Positions 37,100 to 46,637 are shown, numbered from the stretch's first letter. The stretch is DNA of 64,000 nucleotides from Rhodococcus rhodnii (GCA_000720375.1 JOAA01000028.1:124001-188000), one strand, 5' to 3'. The notes: generated by a model not told the origin, from the letters alone. Translations and numbers: made by a program.

Positions 37100-38137
37100 A
37101 TGGAACAGAAGGTCGCCCTGGTCATCGGTGCCAACGGGGTCATCGGCAGCAATCTCATCGACCACCTGAGCACGCTGGACGACTGGCGGATCATCGGTGT
37201 GTCGCGGCGTGGCGGCGAAGACACCGAGAAAGTCCGGTACGTGGCGGTGGATCTGCTCGACCCAGTCGACACAAAGGCCAAGCTCGGCCATTTGACCGAG
37301 GTCACGCACGTGTTCTACGCGGCCTACCAGGACCGTCCGACGTGGGCGGAACTCGTCCAGCCCAACGTGGAGATGCTGGCCGACGTCGTCGACGCGGTCG
37401 ATCCGTTCGTCCAGCACATCAGCCTGATGCAGGGCTACAAGGTCTACGGCGCGCACCTCGGCCCGTTCAAAACACCGGCACGGGAAGACGATCCGGGCCA
37501 CATGCCGCCCGAGTTCAACGTCTCCCAGCAGCAGTTGCTCGAGCAGCGGGCCGGGAACTGGACCTGGTCGGCGATCCGGCCGTCGGTGGTCTGCGGTTTC
37601 GCGGTGGGCAACCCGATGAACCTGGCCATGGTGATCGCGATCTACGCGGCGATGTCCAAACAACTCGGCCTGCCGCTGCGGTTTCCCGGCAAGCCCGGCG
37701 CGTACGGCACGTTGCTGGAGATGACCGACGCCGGGCTGCTGGCCAAGGCCACGGTGTGGGCGGCGATCACAGACGAGTGCGCGAACCAGGCGTTCAACAT
37801 CAACAACGGTGACCTGTTCCGGTGGACGGAGATGTGGCCGAAGATCGCGGCGTTCTTCGACATGGACGTCGCGCCACCGCTGCAGATGCAGCTCGACGTG
37901 GTGATGGCCGACAAGGAACCACTGTGGAACGAGATGGTCCGCCGCTACGACCTGGCACCCCATGCATACCAGGAAGTCTCGTCGTGGCGGTTCGGTGACT
38001 TCGTCTTCTCCTGGGACTACGACTTCTTCGCCGACGGCAGCAAGGCCCGTCGCTTCGGGTTCCACGAGTTCGTCGACACCGAGCGGATGTTCCTGGACAT
38101 CCTCACGGATTTCCGGCGGCGCAAAGTGATTCCGTGA
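37100..38137 (+). CDS. PRISE-type SDR (progesterone 5-beta-reductase-like)
   Basis: ATG 37100 gives 345 residues. Rossmann motif GANGVIGSN at about 10-18, VSRRGGED, and the PRISE-like YKVYG segment with Tyr and Lys. FNINNGDLFRW and LWNEMVRRYDL match the family. These enzymes reduce enones or act on iridoid-like substrates. The substrate here is unknown. The product may be controlled by the divergent LysR protein. Confidence 0.9.
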   Translation: MEQKVALVIGANGVIGSNLIDHLSTLDDWRIIGVSRRGGEDTEKVRYVAVDLLDPVDTKAKLGHLTEVTHVFYAAYQDRPTWAELVQPNVEMLADVVDAVDPFVQHISLMQGYKVYGAHLGPFKTPAREDDPGHMPPEFNVSQQQLLEQRAGNWTWSAIRPSVVCGFAVGNPMNLAMVIAIYAAMSKQLGLPLRFPGKPGAYGTLLEMTDAGLLAKATVWAAITDECANQAFNINNGDLFRWTEMWPKIAAFFDMDVAPPLQMQLDVVMADKEPLWNEMVRRYDLAPHAYQEVSSWRFGDFVFSWDYDFFADGSKARRFGFHEFVDTERMFLDILTDFRRRKVIP

Positions 38138-38152
38138 GCCTAAAGTGGGCGG

Positions 38153-38878
38153 ATGCTGTACGACTCGATAGGCGTCGGCTACACGACCGCACGGCGGACC
38201 GACCCCAGGTGGATGTCGGCGATCCTTGCGGCACTGGGGGAAGCCAAGACCGTGCTCGACGTCGGTGCGGGAAGCGGCAGCTACGAACCGGCGGATCGCG
38301 CGGTCTACGCGGTCGAGCCGTCCAGCGAGATGATCGGCCAGCGCGACAAAGACGCCCCGCCGGTGGTCCGCGCGGTCGCGGAGGCCTTGCCTGTCAGGGA
38401 TTCCGCGGTCGACGCGGCCCTGGCGGTACTGACCGTCCACCATTGGACGAACTGGCGTAAGGGAATCGCCGAGCTGAAGCGAGTCGCGGCCCAGCAAGTC
38501 GTGCTCGCGTACGACACCCGGCTGCACAGCGAGTTCTGGTTCGTCCGCGAGTACGTGCCGCAGATCGCCGATCTGGAGCTGTCGCGGCCATCGGCACCGG
38601 ACATCGCCGACGAACTGGGCGCGGACTACATGATCCCGTTGCCGTTGCCCTGGGATTTCACCGATGGCGTGTTTCCCGCGTACTGGCGGCGTCCCGAGGC
38701 GTATCTGACTGTGCGGGACACGTGTTCCGCGTTGGCACAGGCGCCTAGAGCCGCGGTCGAACACGGGTTGACCAAGCTCCAGGCGGATCTTGCGGACGGT
38801 ACGTGGCAGGAACGGCACGCGGACCTGCTGCGACTCGACGAGTACGACGCCGGGTTCCGGCTAATAGTCAGTCGCTGA
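38153..38878 (+). CDS. class I SAM-dependent methyltransferase
   Basis: This 241-residue protein has SAM motif VLDVGAGSGSYE near residue 35, AVEPSSEMIGQ and AALAVLTVHHWTNWRKGIAEL. It begins 15 bp after the reductase and is probably in one transcript. The substrate is unknown. Confidence 0.87.
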   Translation: MLYDSIGVGYTTARRTDPRWMSAILAALGEAKTVLDVGAGSGSYEPADRAVYAVEPSSEMIGQRDKDAPPVVRAVAEALPVRDSAVDAALAVLTVHHWTNWRKGIAELKRVAAQQVVLAYDTRLHSEFWFVREYVPQIADLELSRPSAPDIADELGADYMIPLPLPWDFTDGVFPAYWRRPEAYLTVRDTCSALAQAPRAAVEHGLTKLQADLADGTWQERHADLLRLDEYDAGFRLIVSR

Positions 38879-38906
38879 TTCACAACGCTTTACGTACCGT
38901 GCCCCC

Positions 38907-39725
38907 ATGCTGATCAGGCGTATCGATGTGACGAGGCTGGAGGACTGCCTCGCGTTGGCCGCGGGGCGCAAATGGTCGCCAGAGCCACACAAATGGGGGT
39001 TGTTGTTCGAGATCGGTGACGTCTACGGGATCGATGACCCCGACGGCGGGCTGGCCGGATGCGTGGTCCACACGAGGTACGGAAAACAGCTGTCCGGCAT
39101 CGGCATGATGCTCGTGGCCGAGAAGTTCGCCAGGCAGGGCCTGGGCACGCAGTTGATGAAACATGCCATGGCCGAAGCCGGGACGGACTCGACCTGGCTG
39201 ACCGCGACCGACTACGGCCGTCCGCTCTACGAGAAACTCGGGTTCCGGCCGATCGGGGATTCGTACATCTACCGCGGCGAGTTCCGGCCACCCGCGGCCG
39301 GTGTGTCCCTTCCAGCGTCCACAAAGGACCTCGAAGCGATCGCGGCACTGGATGCCGAGGTCTTCGGCGCGCCCCGGCCCGAGGTGCTGCGCAGGCTGCC
39401 GGTATTCGCCGAGCGACTGGTTGTGATCCAGGGCACGGGTGGCATTCGTGGTTACGGGGCGGCCTGGCGTAACGTGGACGACACGGTGATCGGACCGGTC
39501 GTCGCCGATAACGAATCCATGGCGAAGGATTTGATCTCCGATCTGGCCGCCGGGACCAGCCTCCCGGTCCGTCTCGACATCGACAGTACGCACCCTGAAC
39601 TGCGGGAATGGGTGGAAGGCCGGGGTGTCGGACGTGGCATGAGGACCACGGTGATGGTGCACGGAGCGTCACTGCCCGGTGACCGGAGTCGTCTGTTTCT
39701 GCCTCTCAGTGTCGCGACTGGCTGA
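38907..39725 (+). CDS. tandem GNAT acetyltransferase
   Basis: This 272-residue protein starts at ATG 38907. The first GNAT half has GIGMMLVAEKFARQGLGTQLMKHAM, with the acetyl-CoA loop RQGLGT, then YGRPLYEKLGF. The second half (about 150-272) is a diverged GNAT-like fold with GYGAAWRNVDDTVIGPVVAD. Acceptor unknown. Confidence 0.87.
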   Translation: MLIRRIDVTRLEDCLALAAGRKWSPEPHKWGLLFEIGDVYGIDDPDGGLAGCVVHTRYGKQLSGIGMMLVAEKFARQGLGTQLMKHAMAEAGTDSTWLTATDYGRPLYEKLGFRPIGDSYIYRGEFRPPAAGVSLPASTKDLEAIAALDAEVFGAPRPEVLRRLPVFAERLVVIQGTGGIRGYGAAWRNVDDTVIGPVVADNESMAKDLISDLAAGTSLPVRLDIDSTHPELREWVEGRGVGRGMRTTVMVHGASLPGDRSRLFLPLSVATG

Positions 39726-39809
39726 GAGTCTTCGAACAGACTGTCGGTGGGTACGGATACCCTTTCGTCTCGCCGTACCTAGCAAACGACTCTTGGGGAG
39801 AGCGACGTC

Positions 39810-41861
39810 GTGACAGCCGAGACCATCTACGGGGCCGACGACCTGACGCACCTCGAGGGGCTTGAGGCTGTCCGCAAGCGCCCCGGGATGTACATCGGGT
39901 CGACCGACAGCCGTGGCATCAACCACCTGTTCACCGAGATCGTGGACAACTCGACCGACGAGGGCATCGCCGGGTATGCCACCCGTGTCGTGGTCACCCT
40001 GCACGCCGACGGCAGCGTGCAGGTCGATGACGACGGCCGGGGCATCCCGACCGGCGTGCACAAGAAGTCCGGTCTGTCCGGTGTCGAGCTGGTGCTGACC
40101 CGGCTGCACGCCGGTGGCAAGTTCGGTGGTTCGGGCTACAAGGCCTCCGGTGGTCTGCACGGCGTCGGCGCGTCCGCGGTGAACGCGCTGTCGCACCGGT
40201 TCGACGTCACGGTCAAGCGTGAGGGCAAGGTCCACCAGATCTCGTTCAAGCAGGGCGTCGCCGGTGTGTTCGACGATTCCGGCCCCAAGGCCAAGTTCGT
40301 CAAGCAGCCCGGGCTGGTGGTCGCCGGCCGGATGAAGCGCGGCGAGAAGACCGGAACGTCCATTCGGTACTGGTACGACTCGCGCTACTTCGAGAACGGC
40401 GCCGCACTGGACCACGAGGCCGTGCGGCAGAAGCTGCGCAACACCGCGTTCCTGGTCCCCGGTGTCACTTATGTACTGCGTGACGCCACGCAGGGCGCGA
40501 TCGAGGAAGAGACCTTCCACTTCCCCAACGGCCTGACCGACATGGTCGAGTTCCTCGCGCCGGACAGCGAGAAACCGGTCACCGGCACGATGGTGATCGA
40601 GGGAACCGGCACGTACTTCGAGAACGCGGCCGACGAGAACGGTGTCATGCGGTCCAAAGTGGAGCGTCAGGCCGAGGTCGAGGTGGCGTTCCGCTGGGGC
40701 ACCGGCTACGAGCGCACGGTCGAGTGCTTCACCAACACCATCCGCAACGTGCACGGCGGCACGCACCGCAAGGGGTTCGAGCGGGCGGCGCTGAAGTCGT
40801 TGCAGGAGGCCATTTCCAAGACCCGCGGCCTGCTCAAGCCCAAAGAGGACCCGCCGCAGCTGGACGACGTGCTCGAAGGCATGACCGCAGTGATCCACGT
40901 GCGCATCCCCGAGCCGCAGTTCACCTCGCAGACCAAGGACGAACTGTCCACCGCGGGCATCACCAAGGTCATCCAGGGCATCGTCGAGCGGTACATCAAG
41001 TCGTGGACCGAGGACCGCAAGACCAAGTCCGAAGCCAAGATCGTGCTGCAGAAGATCGTCGACGCGGCCCGCGTGCGGCTGACGCAGAAGCAGCAGAAGG
41101 ACGCCGCCCGGCGCAAGACCGCGCTGGAAGGCGCGGCCATGCCGCCCAAACTGGTGGACTGCCGGACCACGGGCGTGGCCCGCAGTGAGCTGTTCCTGGT
41201 CGAGGGCGACAGCGCGCTCGGTTCGGCCCGGATGGCGCGGGTTTCGGAGTACCAGGCGCTGCTGCCGTTGCGCGGCAAGATCCTCAACGTGCAGAAGGCC
41301 AGCCTGGCCGACACCTTGCGCAACGCCGAGATCGCCTCGATCGTGCAGGTGCTGGGCGCCGGCTCAGGCCGCACGTTCGACCTGACACAGATGCGCTACG
41401 GCCGCGTGATCCTGATGGCCGACGCCGATGTGGACGGCTCGCACATCCGGACCCTGCTGATCACGTTGTTCGCCAAGTACATGCGGCCGGTGATCGAGGA
41501 CGGCAGGCTGTACGCCGCGATGCCGCCGTTGCACAAGGTGGTCACCAAGGGCCGCAACGCCGAAACCCGGTTCACCTTCACCCAGCGCGAGATGGAGACC
41601 ACGGTCGCCGCGCTGCAGAGGGCGGGCAAACAGGTCGTCATGCCGGTGCCCCGGTTCAAGGGACTCGGCGAGATGGACGCCGACGAGCTGTGGGAGACCA
41701 CGATGAACCCGGCGACCCGGTCGGTCCGCCGGATCACCCTCGACGACGTGCAAGCCGCCGAAGATGCCCTCGAACTGCTGATGGGCGAGAAAGTCGAACC
41801 GCGGCGCAACTGGCTGGTGGAATCCTCCAGCCGGGTGGACCGTGAAGCGATCGACGTCTGA
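39810..41861 (+). CDS. parE: DNA topoisomerase IV subunit B
   Basis: This 683-residue GHKL ATPase-TOPRIM subunit has RPGMYIGSTDSRGINHL and LHGVGASAVNALSHRF for ATP, TOPRIM EGDSALGSAR, and the metal site ILMADADVDGSHIRTLL. The canonical gyrase EGDSAGGSA is EGDSALGSA here. It pairs with the A subunit 21 bp downstream. Actinobacteria that have this pair in addition to gyrase use it as topoisomerase IV; gyrase itself would lie elsewhere. Confidence 0.93.
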   Translation: MTAETIYGADDLTHLEGLEAVRKRPGMYIGSTDSRGINHLFTEIVDNSTDEGIAGYATRVVVTLHADGSVQVDDDGRGIPTGVHKKSGLSGVELVLTRLHAGGKFGGSGYKASGGLHGVGASAVNALSHRFDVTVKREGKVHQISFKQGVAGVFDDSGPKAKFVKQPGLVVAGRMKRGEKTGTSIRYWYDSRYFENGAALDHEAVRQKLRNTAFLVPGVTYVLRDATQGAIEEETFHFPNGLTDMVEFLAPDSEKPVTGTMVIEGTGTYFENAADENGVMRSKVERQAEVEVAFRWGTGYERTVECFTNTIRNVHGGTHRKGFERAALKSLQEAISKTRGLLKPKEDPPQLDDVLEGMTAVIHVRIPEPQFTSQTKDELSTAGITKVIQGIVERYIKSWTEDRKTKSEAKIVLQKIVDAARVRLTQKQQKDAARRKTALEGAAMPPKLVDCRTTGVARSELFLVEGDSALGSARMARVSEYQALLPLRGKILNVQKASLADTLRNAEIASIVQVLGAGSGRTFDLTQMRYGRVILMADADVDGSHIRTLLITLFAKYMRPVIEDGRLYAAMPPLHKVVTKGRNAETRFTFTQREMETTVAALQRAGKQVVMPVPRFKGLGEMDADELWETTMNPATRSVRRITLDDVQAAEDALELLMGEKVEPRRNWLVESSSRVDREAIDV

Positions 41862-41882
41862 GACAGAGAAGAGCACTGACCA

Positions 41883-44372
41883 ATGGCACGCCGCAAAGGC
41901 ACTACGACCACGAGGGTCGACCCGAGCGCGTTCGACAACGCGGGCGCCAACGTCATCGACAACTCGTTGAAGACCGAGATCGAGGACTCCTACCTGGAGT
42001 ACGCCTACTCGGTCATCCACTCGCGGGCACTGCCGGACGCGCGGGACGGCCTCAAGCCGGTGCACCGCCGCATCCTGTTCTCGATGCAGGAGAATGGGCA
42101 GCGCCCGGGCACGCCGTACGTGAAGTCGTCGCGTGTCGTAGGCGACGTGATGGGCAAGTACCATCCGCACGGTGACCAGGCGATTTACGACGCCATGGTG
42201 CGGATGGCGCAGGACTTCTCGCTCAACTCCCCGCTGATCGACGGTCACGGCAACTTCGGTTCGCCCGACGACGGTCCCGCTGCGTCCCGATACACCGAAG
42301 CACGTATGTCGCCGGAGGCGATGCTGCTGGTCGGCGAGCTCGGCGAGGAGACCGTCGACTTCCGGCAGAACTACGACGGGTCGCTGCAGGAGCCGTCCGT
42401 ACTGCCCGCGGCTTTCCCGAACCTGTTGGTGAACGGCACCTCGGGTATCGCGGTCGGTATGGCCACCAACATGATCCCGCACAACCTCGGCGAGGTCGTC
42501 GCGGCAGCGCGGTGGCTGATCAACCACCCGGACGCGTCGCTCGACAAGCTCATGGAGTTCGTACCGGGACCGGACTTGCCAACGGGCGGCATGTTGCTGG
42601 GGCTCGACGAGGTCCGTAAGGCCTACGAGACCGGTCGTGGCGTGGTGCGTATGCGGGCCCGCGCGGTGACGGGTCTGTTGGAGGGCAGCCGTGGCCGCCA
42701 GGCGATCACGGTCACCGAGCTGCCGTACGGCGTGGGCACCGAGCGGATCATCGAGAAGATCACCGACGAGGTGAACAAGTCCAAGCGGCTCACCGGGATC
42801 GCGGACGTCAAGGACCTGACCGACCGGGAGAACGGCACCCGGCTGGTGATCGAGTGCAAGGTCGGCGTGAACCCGCAGGCGCTGCTGGCCGACCTGTACC
42901 GGCTCACGCCGATGGAGCAGTCGTTCGGCATCAACAATCTGGTGCTTGTGGACGGTCAGCCGCAGACGTTGGGGCTCAAGGCTTTGCTTGAGGTCTTCCT
43001 CAAGCACCGCTACGAGGTCGTCACCCGGCGCACCCGGTATCGCAAGCGCAAGCGTGAGGAACGCCTGCACCTGGTCGAGGGCCTGCTCAAGGCCCTGATC
43101 AACATCGACAAGGTGATCCGGCTGATCCGCAACAGCGACAACGCGGCGGCTGCCAAGGACGGCTTGATGAAGCAGTTCAAGCTGTCCGAGATCCAGGCGC
43201 AGTACATTTTGGACACCCCGCTGCGCAGGCTGACCAAGTACGACCGGATCGAACTGGAAGAGGAGCAGGACAAGCTCAACTCGGAGATCGCCGAGCTGAA
43301 CAAGATCCTCGACGACCCGGCGGTGCTGCGTAAGGTCGTGTCCTCCGAGCTGGCCAAGGTCGCCAAGGACCTGGCGAGCGAGCGCCGGACCGCGCTGATC
43401 GACGGTGACCTCAAGGAGGTGCTGGCCGCCTCCGTGCCCGCGGGGCCGCTGGAGGTGGCCGACGACCCGTGCCAGGTGATCCTTTCGGCGACAGGCCTGG
43501 TGGCGCGCACGGCCGCGGAATCCGAGGAAGCCAGCGAAGCCCGTCGCCGCAACGGCCGCGCCAAGCACGACACAGTCTCGGCGATCGTGCATTCGACCGC
43601 GCGCGGCCAGGTCTTGCTGGTCACCAACCGAGGCCGGGCATTCAAGACCGACGTCCTGCCATTGCCGGTACTGCCCGAGGCATCCGGAACGGTGTCGCTT
43701 GGCGGCGGCATGCCGACCAGGGAACTCGTGCCCTTGGAGAAGGGCGAGAAGGTCATCGGCATCGCGCCGCTCGGCGAGCAGGCCGCCGGATCGCCCGGTC
43801 TGGCCCTCGGCACGCGGCACGGCGTGGTCAAGATCGTCTCGCCGGAATGGCCGGTGCGGTCCGACGAGTTCGATGTCATCACGCTCAAGGACGGCGACGA
43901 GATCGTCGGCGCCACCTGGCTGACCGACGGCACGGAGACCTTCGCGTTCGTCGGGTCCGACTCGTCACTGCTGCGGTTCTCCTCAACCCTGGTCAGGCCC
44001 CAGGGCTTGAAGGGCGGCGGGATGCAAGGCATCAACCTGGGCAAGGAAGCCGAAGCCATTTTCTTCGCCGCAGTCCGCACCAACGACGACGAGCACGGCG
44101 CGCCGATGGTCGTGACGTCGACCGGCATGAGCGTCAAGGTCACGCCGTTCTCGCAGTACCCGCCGAAGGGCCGGGCCACGGGCGGCGTCCGGACACACCG
44201 GTTCCTCAAGGGCGAGACACGGCTCGTACTCGCCTGGGTCGGCCCACGACCAGCCGGCGCGTCCAGCACCGGCTCAGCCGTGGAACTTCCCGAACCCGAC
44301 ATGCGCCGCGACGGCTCCGGTCACGCACACCCAGGACCCGACGTCATCGGCCACATCATCGAACGCGACTGA
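41883..44372 (+). CDS. parC: DNA topoisomerase IV subunit A
   Basis: This 829-residue subunit has the active Tyr137 in AASRYTEAR, GKYHPHGDQAIYDAMVRMAQ at 91-110, and six C-terminal blade-type repeats from about residue 500. The quinolone-resistance position that is Ser in many GyrA/ParC proteins is Gln99 here, while Asp103 is kept. It is separated from parE by a short gap with a purine-rich ribosome site (AGACAGAGAAGAG). A hairpin lies 69 bp past the stop. Confidence 0.93.
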   Translation: MARRKGTTTTRVDPSAFDNAGANVIDNSLKTEIEDSYLEYAYSVIHSRALPDARDGLKPVHRRILFSMQENGQRPGTPYVKSSRVVGDVMGKYHPHGDQAIYDAMVRMAQDFSLNSPLIDGHGNFGSPDDGPAASRYTEARMSPEAMLLVGELGEETVDFRQNYDGSLQEPSVLPAAFPNLLVNGTSGIAVGMATNMIPHNLGEVVAAARWLINHPDASLDKLMEFVPGPDLPTGGMLLGLDEVRKAYETGRGVVRMRARAVTGLLEGSRGRQAITVTELPYGVGTERIIEKITDEVNKSKRLTGIADVKDLTDRENGTRLVIECKVGVNPQALLADLYRLTPMEQSFGINNLVLVDGQPQTLGLKALLEVFLKHRYEVVTRRTRYRKRKREERLHLVEGLLKALINIDKVIRLIRNSDNAAAAKDGLMKQFKLSEIQAQYILDTPLRRLTKYDRIELEEEQDKLNSEIAELNKILDDPAVLRKVVSSELAKVAKDLASERRTALIDGDLKEVLAASVPAGPLEVADDPCQVILSATGLVARTAAESEEASEARRRNGRAKHDTVSAIVHSTARGQVLLVTNRGRAFKTDVLPLPVLPEASGTVSLGGGMPTRELVPLEKGEKVIGIAPLGEQAAGSPGLALGTRHGVVKIVSPEWPVRSDEFDVITLKDGDEIVGATWLTDGTETFAFVGSDSSLLRFSSTLVRPQGLKGGGMQGINLGKEAEAIFFAAVRTNDDEHGAPMVVTSTGMSVKVTPFSQYPPKGRATGGVRTHRFLKGETRLVLAWVGPRPAGASSTGSAVELPEPDMRRDGSGHAHPGPDVIGHIIERD

Positions 44373-44390
44373 TGGGGTTGGCGCGTGCCG

Positions 44391-45053
44391 GAGCACGACG
44401 AAACCACGGCTGTCGCGGATCGTACTGAGCGCCCGCTGTCATGACAGCGCCCAGGACCTGGGCGCTGTCATCAGTTGGTTGGCACTGAGTGAATTGGGGT
44501 TGGCACTGAGTGCCGGCCGGGTTCGCGCCGGAACCGCATGCCCGCCGTGCTCGTTGCCGAGTTCGGAAGGCGCGCGCGGGGCTAGGGCGCACCGGGCGGT
44601 CTGCGGAAGCCACCGGGTTCAGCGGCCGTGCGGGAACCGCCGAGGTCGTCGGCCCCGACGTCGAGCCGGCCGGACCGGGGCCTTCGGCGGGTCGAAGCCG
44701 GACCGAGCCTTCGGCGGGTCGAAGTCCGTGGTCGGAGTACGTGCCTGCGGCGGCGGCACCTCCGGCAAGCTGCTCAACGACAGCTGCGGCTTCATCGTGA
44801 TGGCGAGGTCGAGTCCAACAAGGCCAAGTCGATCGCCGGGTCGATCGCCGGGCGGCCAGCACGGCGCCCAGGACCTGGGCGCCGTCATCAACTGCTGGGT
44901 GAAGTCGTTGTGCCAGGTCGCCCAGTCCCGTGGCCTGGGCCGCGTCATCAACTGGGTTGGCACTGAGTGCCGGCCGGGTTCGCGCCGGAACCGCATGCCC
45001 GCCGTGCTCGTTGCCGAGTTCGGAAGGCGCGCGCGGGGCTAGGGCGCACCGGG
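44391..45053. repeat. scrambled duplicates of the PL6 gene 3' part and 100-bp direct repeat
   Basis: A 100-bp identical direct repeat lies at 44497-44596 and 44954-45053; the second copy forms the last codons of the PL6 gene. Fragments of that gene also occur out of place: 44391-44423 matches 45599-45631 at 30 of 33 bases, and 44755-44778 is an inverted copy of 45281-45304 at 23 of 24, joined directly to an inverted piece of about 45600-45620. No intact gene lies between. The region looks like a decayed rearranged duplication. Confidence 0.75.
44441..44471. terminator. parC terminator hairpin
   Basis: ATGACAGCGCCCAG/CTGGGCGCTGTCAT forms a perfect 14-bp stem with a 3-nt loop. A second copy with an 11-bp stem (ACGGCGCCCAG) lies at 44861-44885, part of the surrounding duplication. 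Confidence 0.8.
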
Positions 45054-46357
45054 TCGAGCCGGCCGGACCGGGCCTGCGGCGGGTCGAAGTCCGTGGTCAC
45101 GTAAGAGTAGGTGCCCGCGGCCGCGTCGATCGCCGGGCTGCCCGTGGACAGGCGGTTCAGGCCGTTGGCGTCCCGCACGAGCTTCGGGTCCACTTGTCGA
45201 TAGCCGCCTGCTGGGATGCCCGAGTTGCTGCTGCCCCACGTGATGTTGCCTTCGTAGCGGACCGTCGAGCCGCTGGCCATGTTGAGCAGTTTGCCGGAGG
45301 TGCCGACGATGATGTTGTTGGCGACCACGCAGTCCTTGGGTTTGAAGTTGCCGCCGTCGCTGTCGATCACTTCGGTGGTGCCCTGGACGGTGTTGAACGC
45401 GACCGTCACCCGGTCCGGCCGGTCGTGACCGGTGCTGGTGGGCGGGCTGTCGGCCTCCGAGCCCGAACCGAACACGATCGCGCGGCCACCCGACGCGGCC
45501 ACGTAGTTGTTGATGACCCGGTGGTCGTTGCCGTGGAAGCGGATCCCCGAGTTGCCGAAGATCACGTTGCCGTCCACTGTGGAGCGGTTGCCGTGCCTGA
45601 GCACGATGAAGCCGCGGCTGTCGCGGATCGTGTTGTAGCGCACGATGTTGTCCGACGATTTCACCGAGATCGCCTCGGAGTCGCCGTTCGCGCGTTCGAA
45701 CAGGTTGTATTCCACGACCGCGTTGGCCGAGTACGACTGTTTGTGGCTGTAGCCGAGGCGGATCGACTCTCCGCCGTTGGCGCCGCTGAAGGTGTGGTTG
45801 TAGAAGTAGTTGCGGTGGATCCTCGTTCGTTTGGCCACGTTGTCGCTGGGCCCGGAGATCTGCAGGAACACGCCTTCCGAACTGCGGTTCTGGAAGGAGT
45901 TCCGGTCGACCTCGACGTCGTTTCCGTTGATGGTCACCCAGTTCCCGCCACCGCTGAGCTGAACGGTGTTGCGGGTCAGGCGGATGTGGTGGGCGTCCGC
46001 GGGCACCGACAGCGAACCGCCGTGCCGCAGGTTGAACCCTTGCAGGACAACGTTGTTCACGCCGCCGGCGAACGAGAACCCGGTGGAGCCACGGATCTCC
46101 GCGCGTCCGGTGTTGGCCGCGGTCACCGTGATGGGCGCCGAGGACGTGCCGGAACGGCGGATCTGGATCGCGCTCGTCGCGTTGTAGGAGCCGTCCGCCA
46201 GCTCGATCCGGTCGCCCGGATTCGCCGAGTTCAACGCGTTCTGCAAGGCGGACAAGCTGGTCACCCGGATCGTCGCCGCAGCGGCTTCACCGGGGAACAA
46301 GGTCAGGCCGGCGAGCAGGGAGAAGAACACAACTCTTCTGTGTCGCATCATCGCCAA
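44948..46357 (-). CDS. polysaccharide lyase family 6 (chondroitinase-B/alginate lyase type)
   Basis: This 469-residue protein has a signal peptide of about 27 residues (VVFFSLLAGLTLFPGEAAAA). The right-handed beta-helix carries Lys233 in ISVKSSDNIVRYN and Arg254 in FIVLRHGN, the same 21-residue spacing as the catalytic Lys250/Arg271 of chondroitinase B. Family members cleave alginate or dermatan sulfate by beta-elimination. The normal C-terminal domain end is lost: after TTDFDPPQARSG the frame enters the 100-bp repeat and adds about 35 Arg-rich residues, so the end is abnormal. Confidence 0.87.
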   Translation of the reverse strand: MAMMRHRRVVFFSLLAGLTLFPGEAAAATIRVTSLSALQNALNSANPGDRIELADGSYNATSAIQIRRSGTSSAPITVTAANTGRAEIRGSTGFSFAGGVNNVVLQGFNLRHGGSLSVPADAHHIRLTRNTVQLSGGGNWVTINGNDVEVDRNSFQNRSSEGVFLQISGPSDNVAKRTRIHRNYFYNHTFSGANGGESIRLGYSHKQSYSANAVVEYNLFERANGDSEAISVKSSDNIVRYNTIRDSRGFIVLRHGNRSTVDGNVIFGNSGIRFHGNDHRVINNYVAASGGRAIVFGSGSEADSPPTSTGHDRPDRVTVAFNTVQGTTEVIDSDGGNFKPKDCVVANNIIVGTSGKLLNMASGSTVRYEGNITWGSSNSGIPAGGYRQVDPKLVRDANGLNRLSTGSPAIDAAAGTYSYVTTDFDPPQARSGRLDPVRPSPARAFRTRQRARRACGSGANPAGTQCQPS

Positions 46358-46435
46358 CTTCCTCGAAAGGACATGGTCCGTTGGCGGCGGATACGTAGGA
46401 CGTTATTCACCCATCCATGGCGCGGTCAACAATGA

Positions 46436-46470
46436 CGGCCCCCGGTCCCGATCATCGGAACAAGGGGCCG
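46436..46470 (-). terminator. terminator of the Cys-rich mini-gene
   Basis: CGGCCCC/GGGGCCG forms the base of an imperfect stem-loop 13 bp past the mini-gene stop, followed on the minus strand by TCATTGTTG. Confidence 0.5.
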
Positions 46471-46482
46471 CAACAGAAGGAT

Positions 46483-46554
46483 CTACGAGCAGCTGGAGCA
46501 GCAACCGCACCCTGGACCGCTGCACGAACCGCAACATCCGCATGTACCTTGCAT
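46483..46554 (-). CDS. 23-residue Cys-rich peptide with two CxCCxxC motifs
   Basis: A 23-codon frame starts at the ATG complementary to 46552-46554, behind the strong ribosome site AAGGAGGAGCG, and ends with TAG at 46483-46485. Eight of its 23 residues are Cys, arranged as two copies of CxCCxxC (CGCCGSC and CGCCSSC) joined by SGPG, plus a terminal Ser. The composition, ribosome site and following hairpin argue for a real gene that is too short for usual callers. Metal binding is the simplest inference; a modified peptide is possible. It lies between a lipoprotein gene and the PL6 gene on the same strand. Confidence 0.6.
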   Translation of the reverse strand: MQGTCGCCGSCSGPGCGCCSSCS

Positions 46555-46637
46555 CGCTCCTCCTTCGAGGCCGCACCCACGTTTTCACGGTAGCCACGAG
46601 GTATTCATGCACGTACCGCTACGTGAGTGACGCCTGC

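Noticed and set aside
41364..43820. 818-codon minus-strand open frame opposite parE/parC
   Set aside because: Arg/His/Leu-rich nonsense complementary to conserved topoisomerase codons.
44479..45042. Plus-strand frame containing SGKLLN
   Set aside because: It only translates an inverted scrap of the PL6 gene; no ribosome site and abnormal composition.
46403..46612. 69-codon minus-strand frame overlapping the Cys mini-gene
   Set aside because: It lies in another frame, is Arg-rich and has no ribosome site, while the Cys-rich frame has a strong one.
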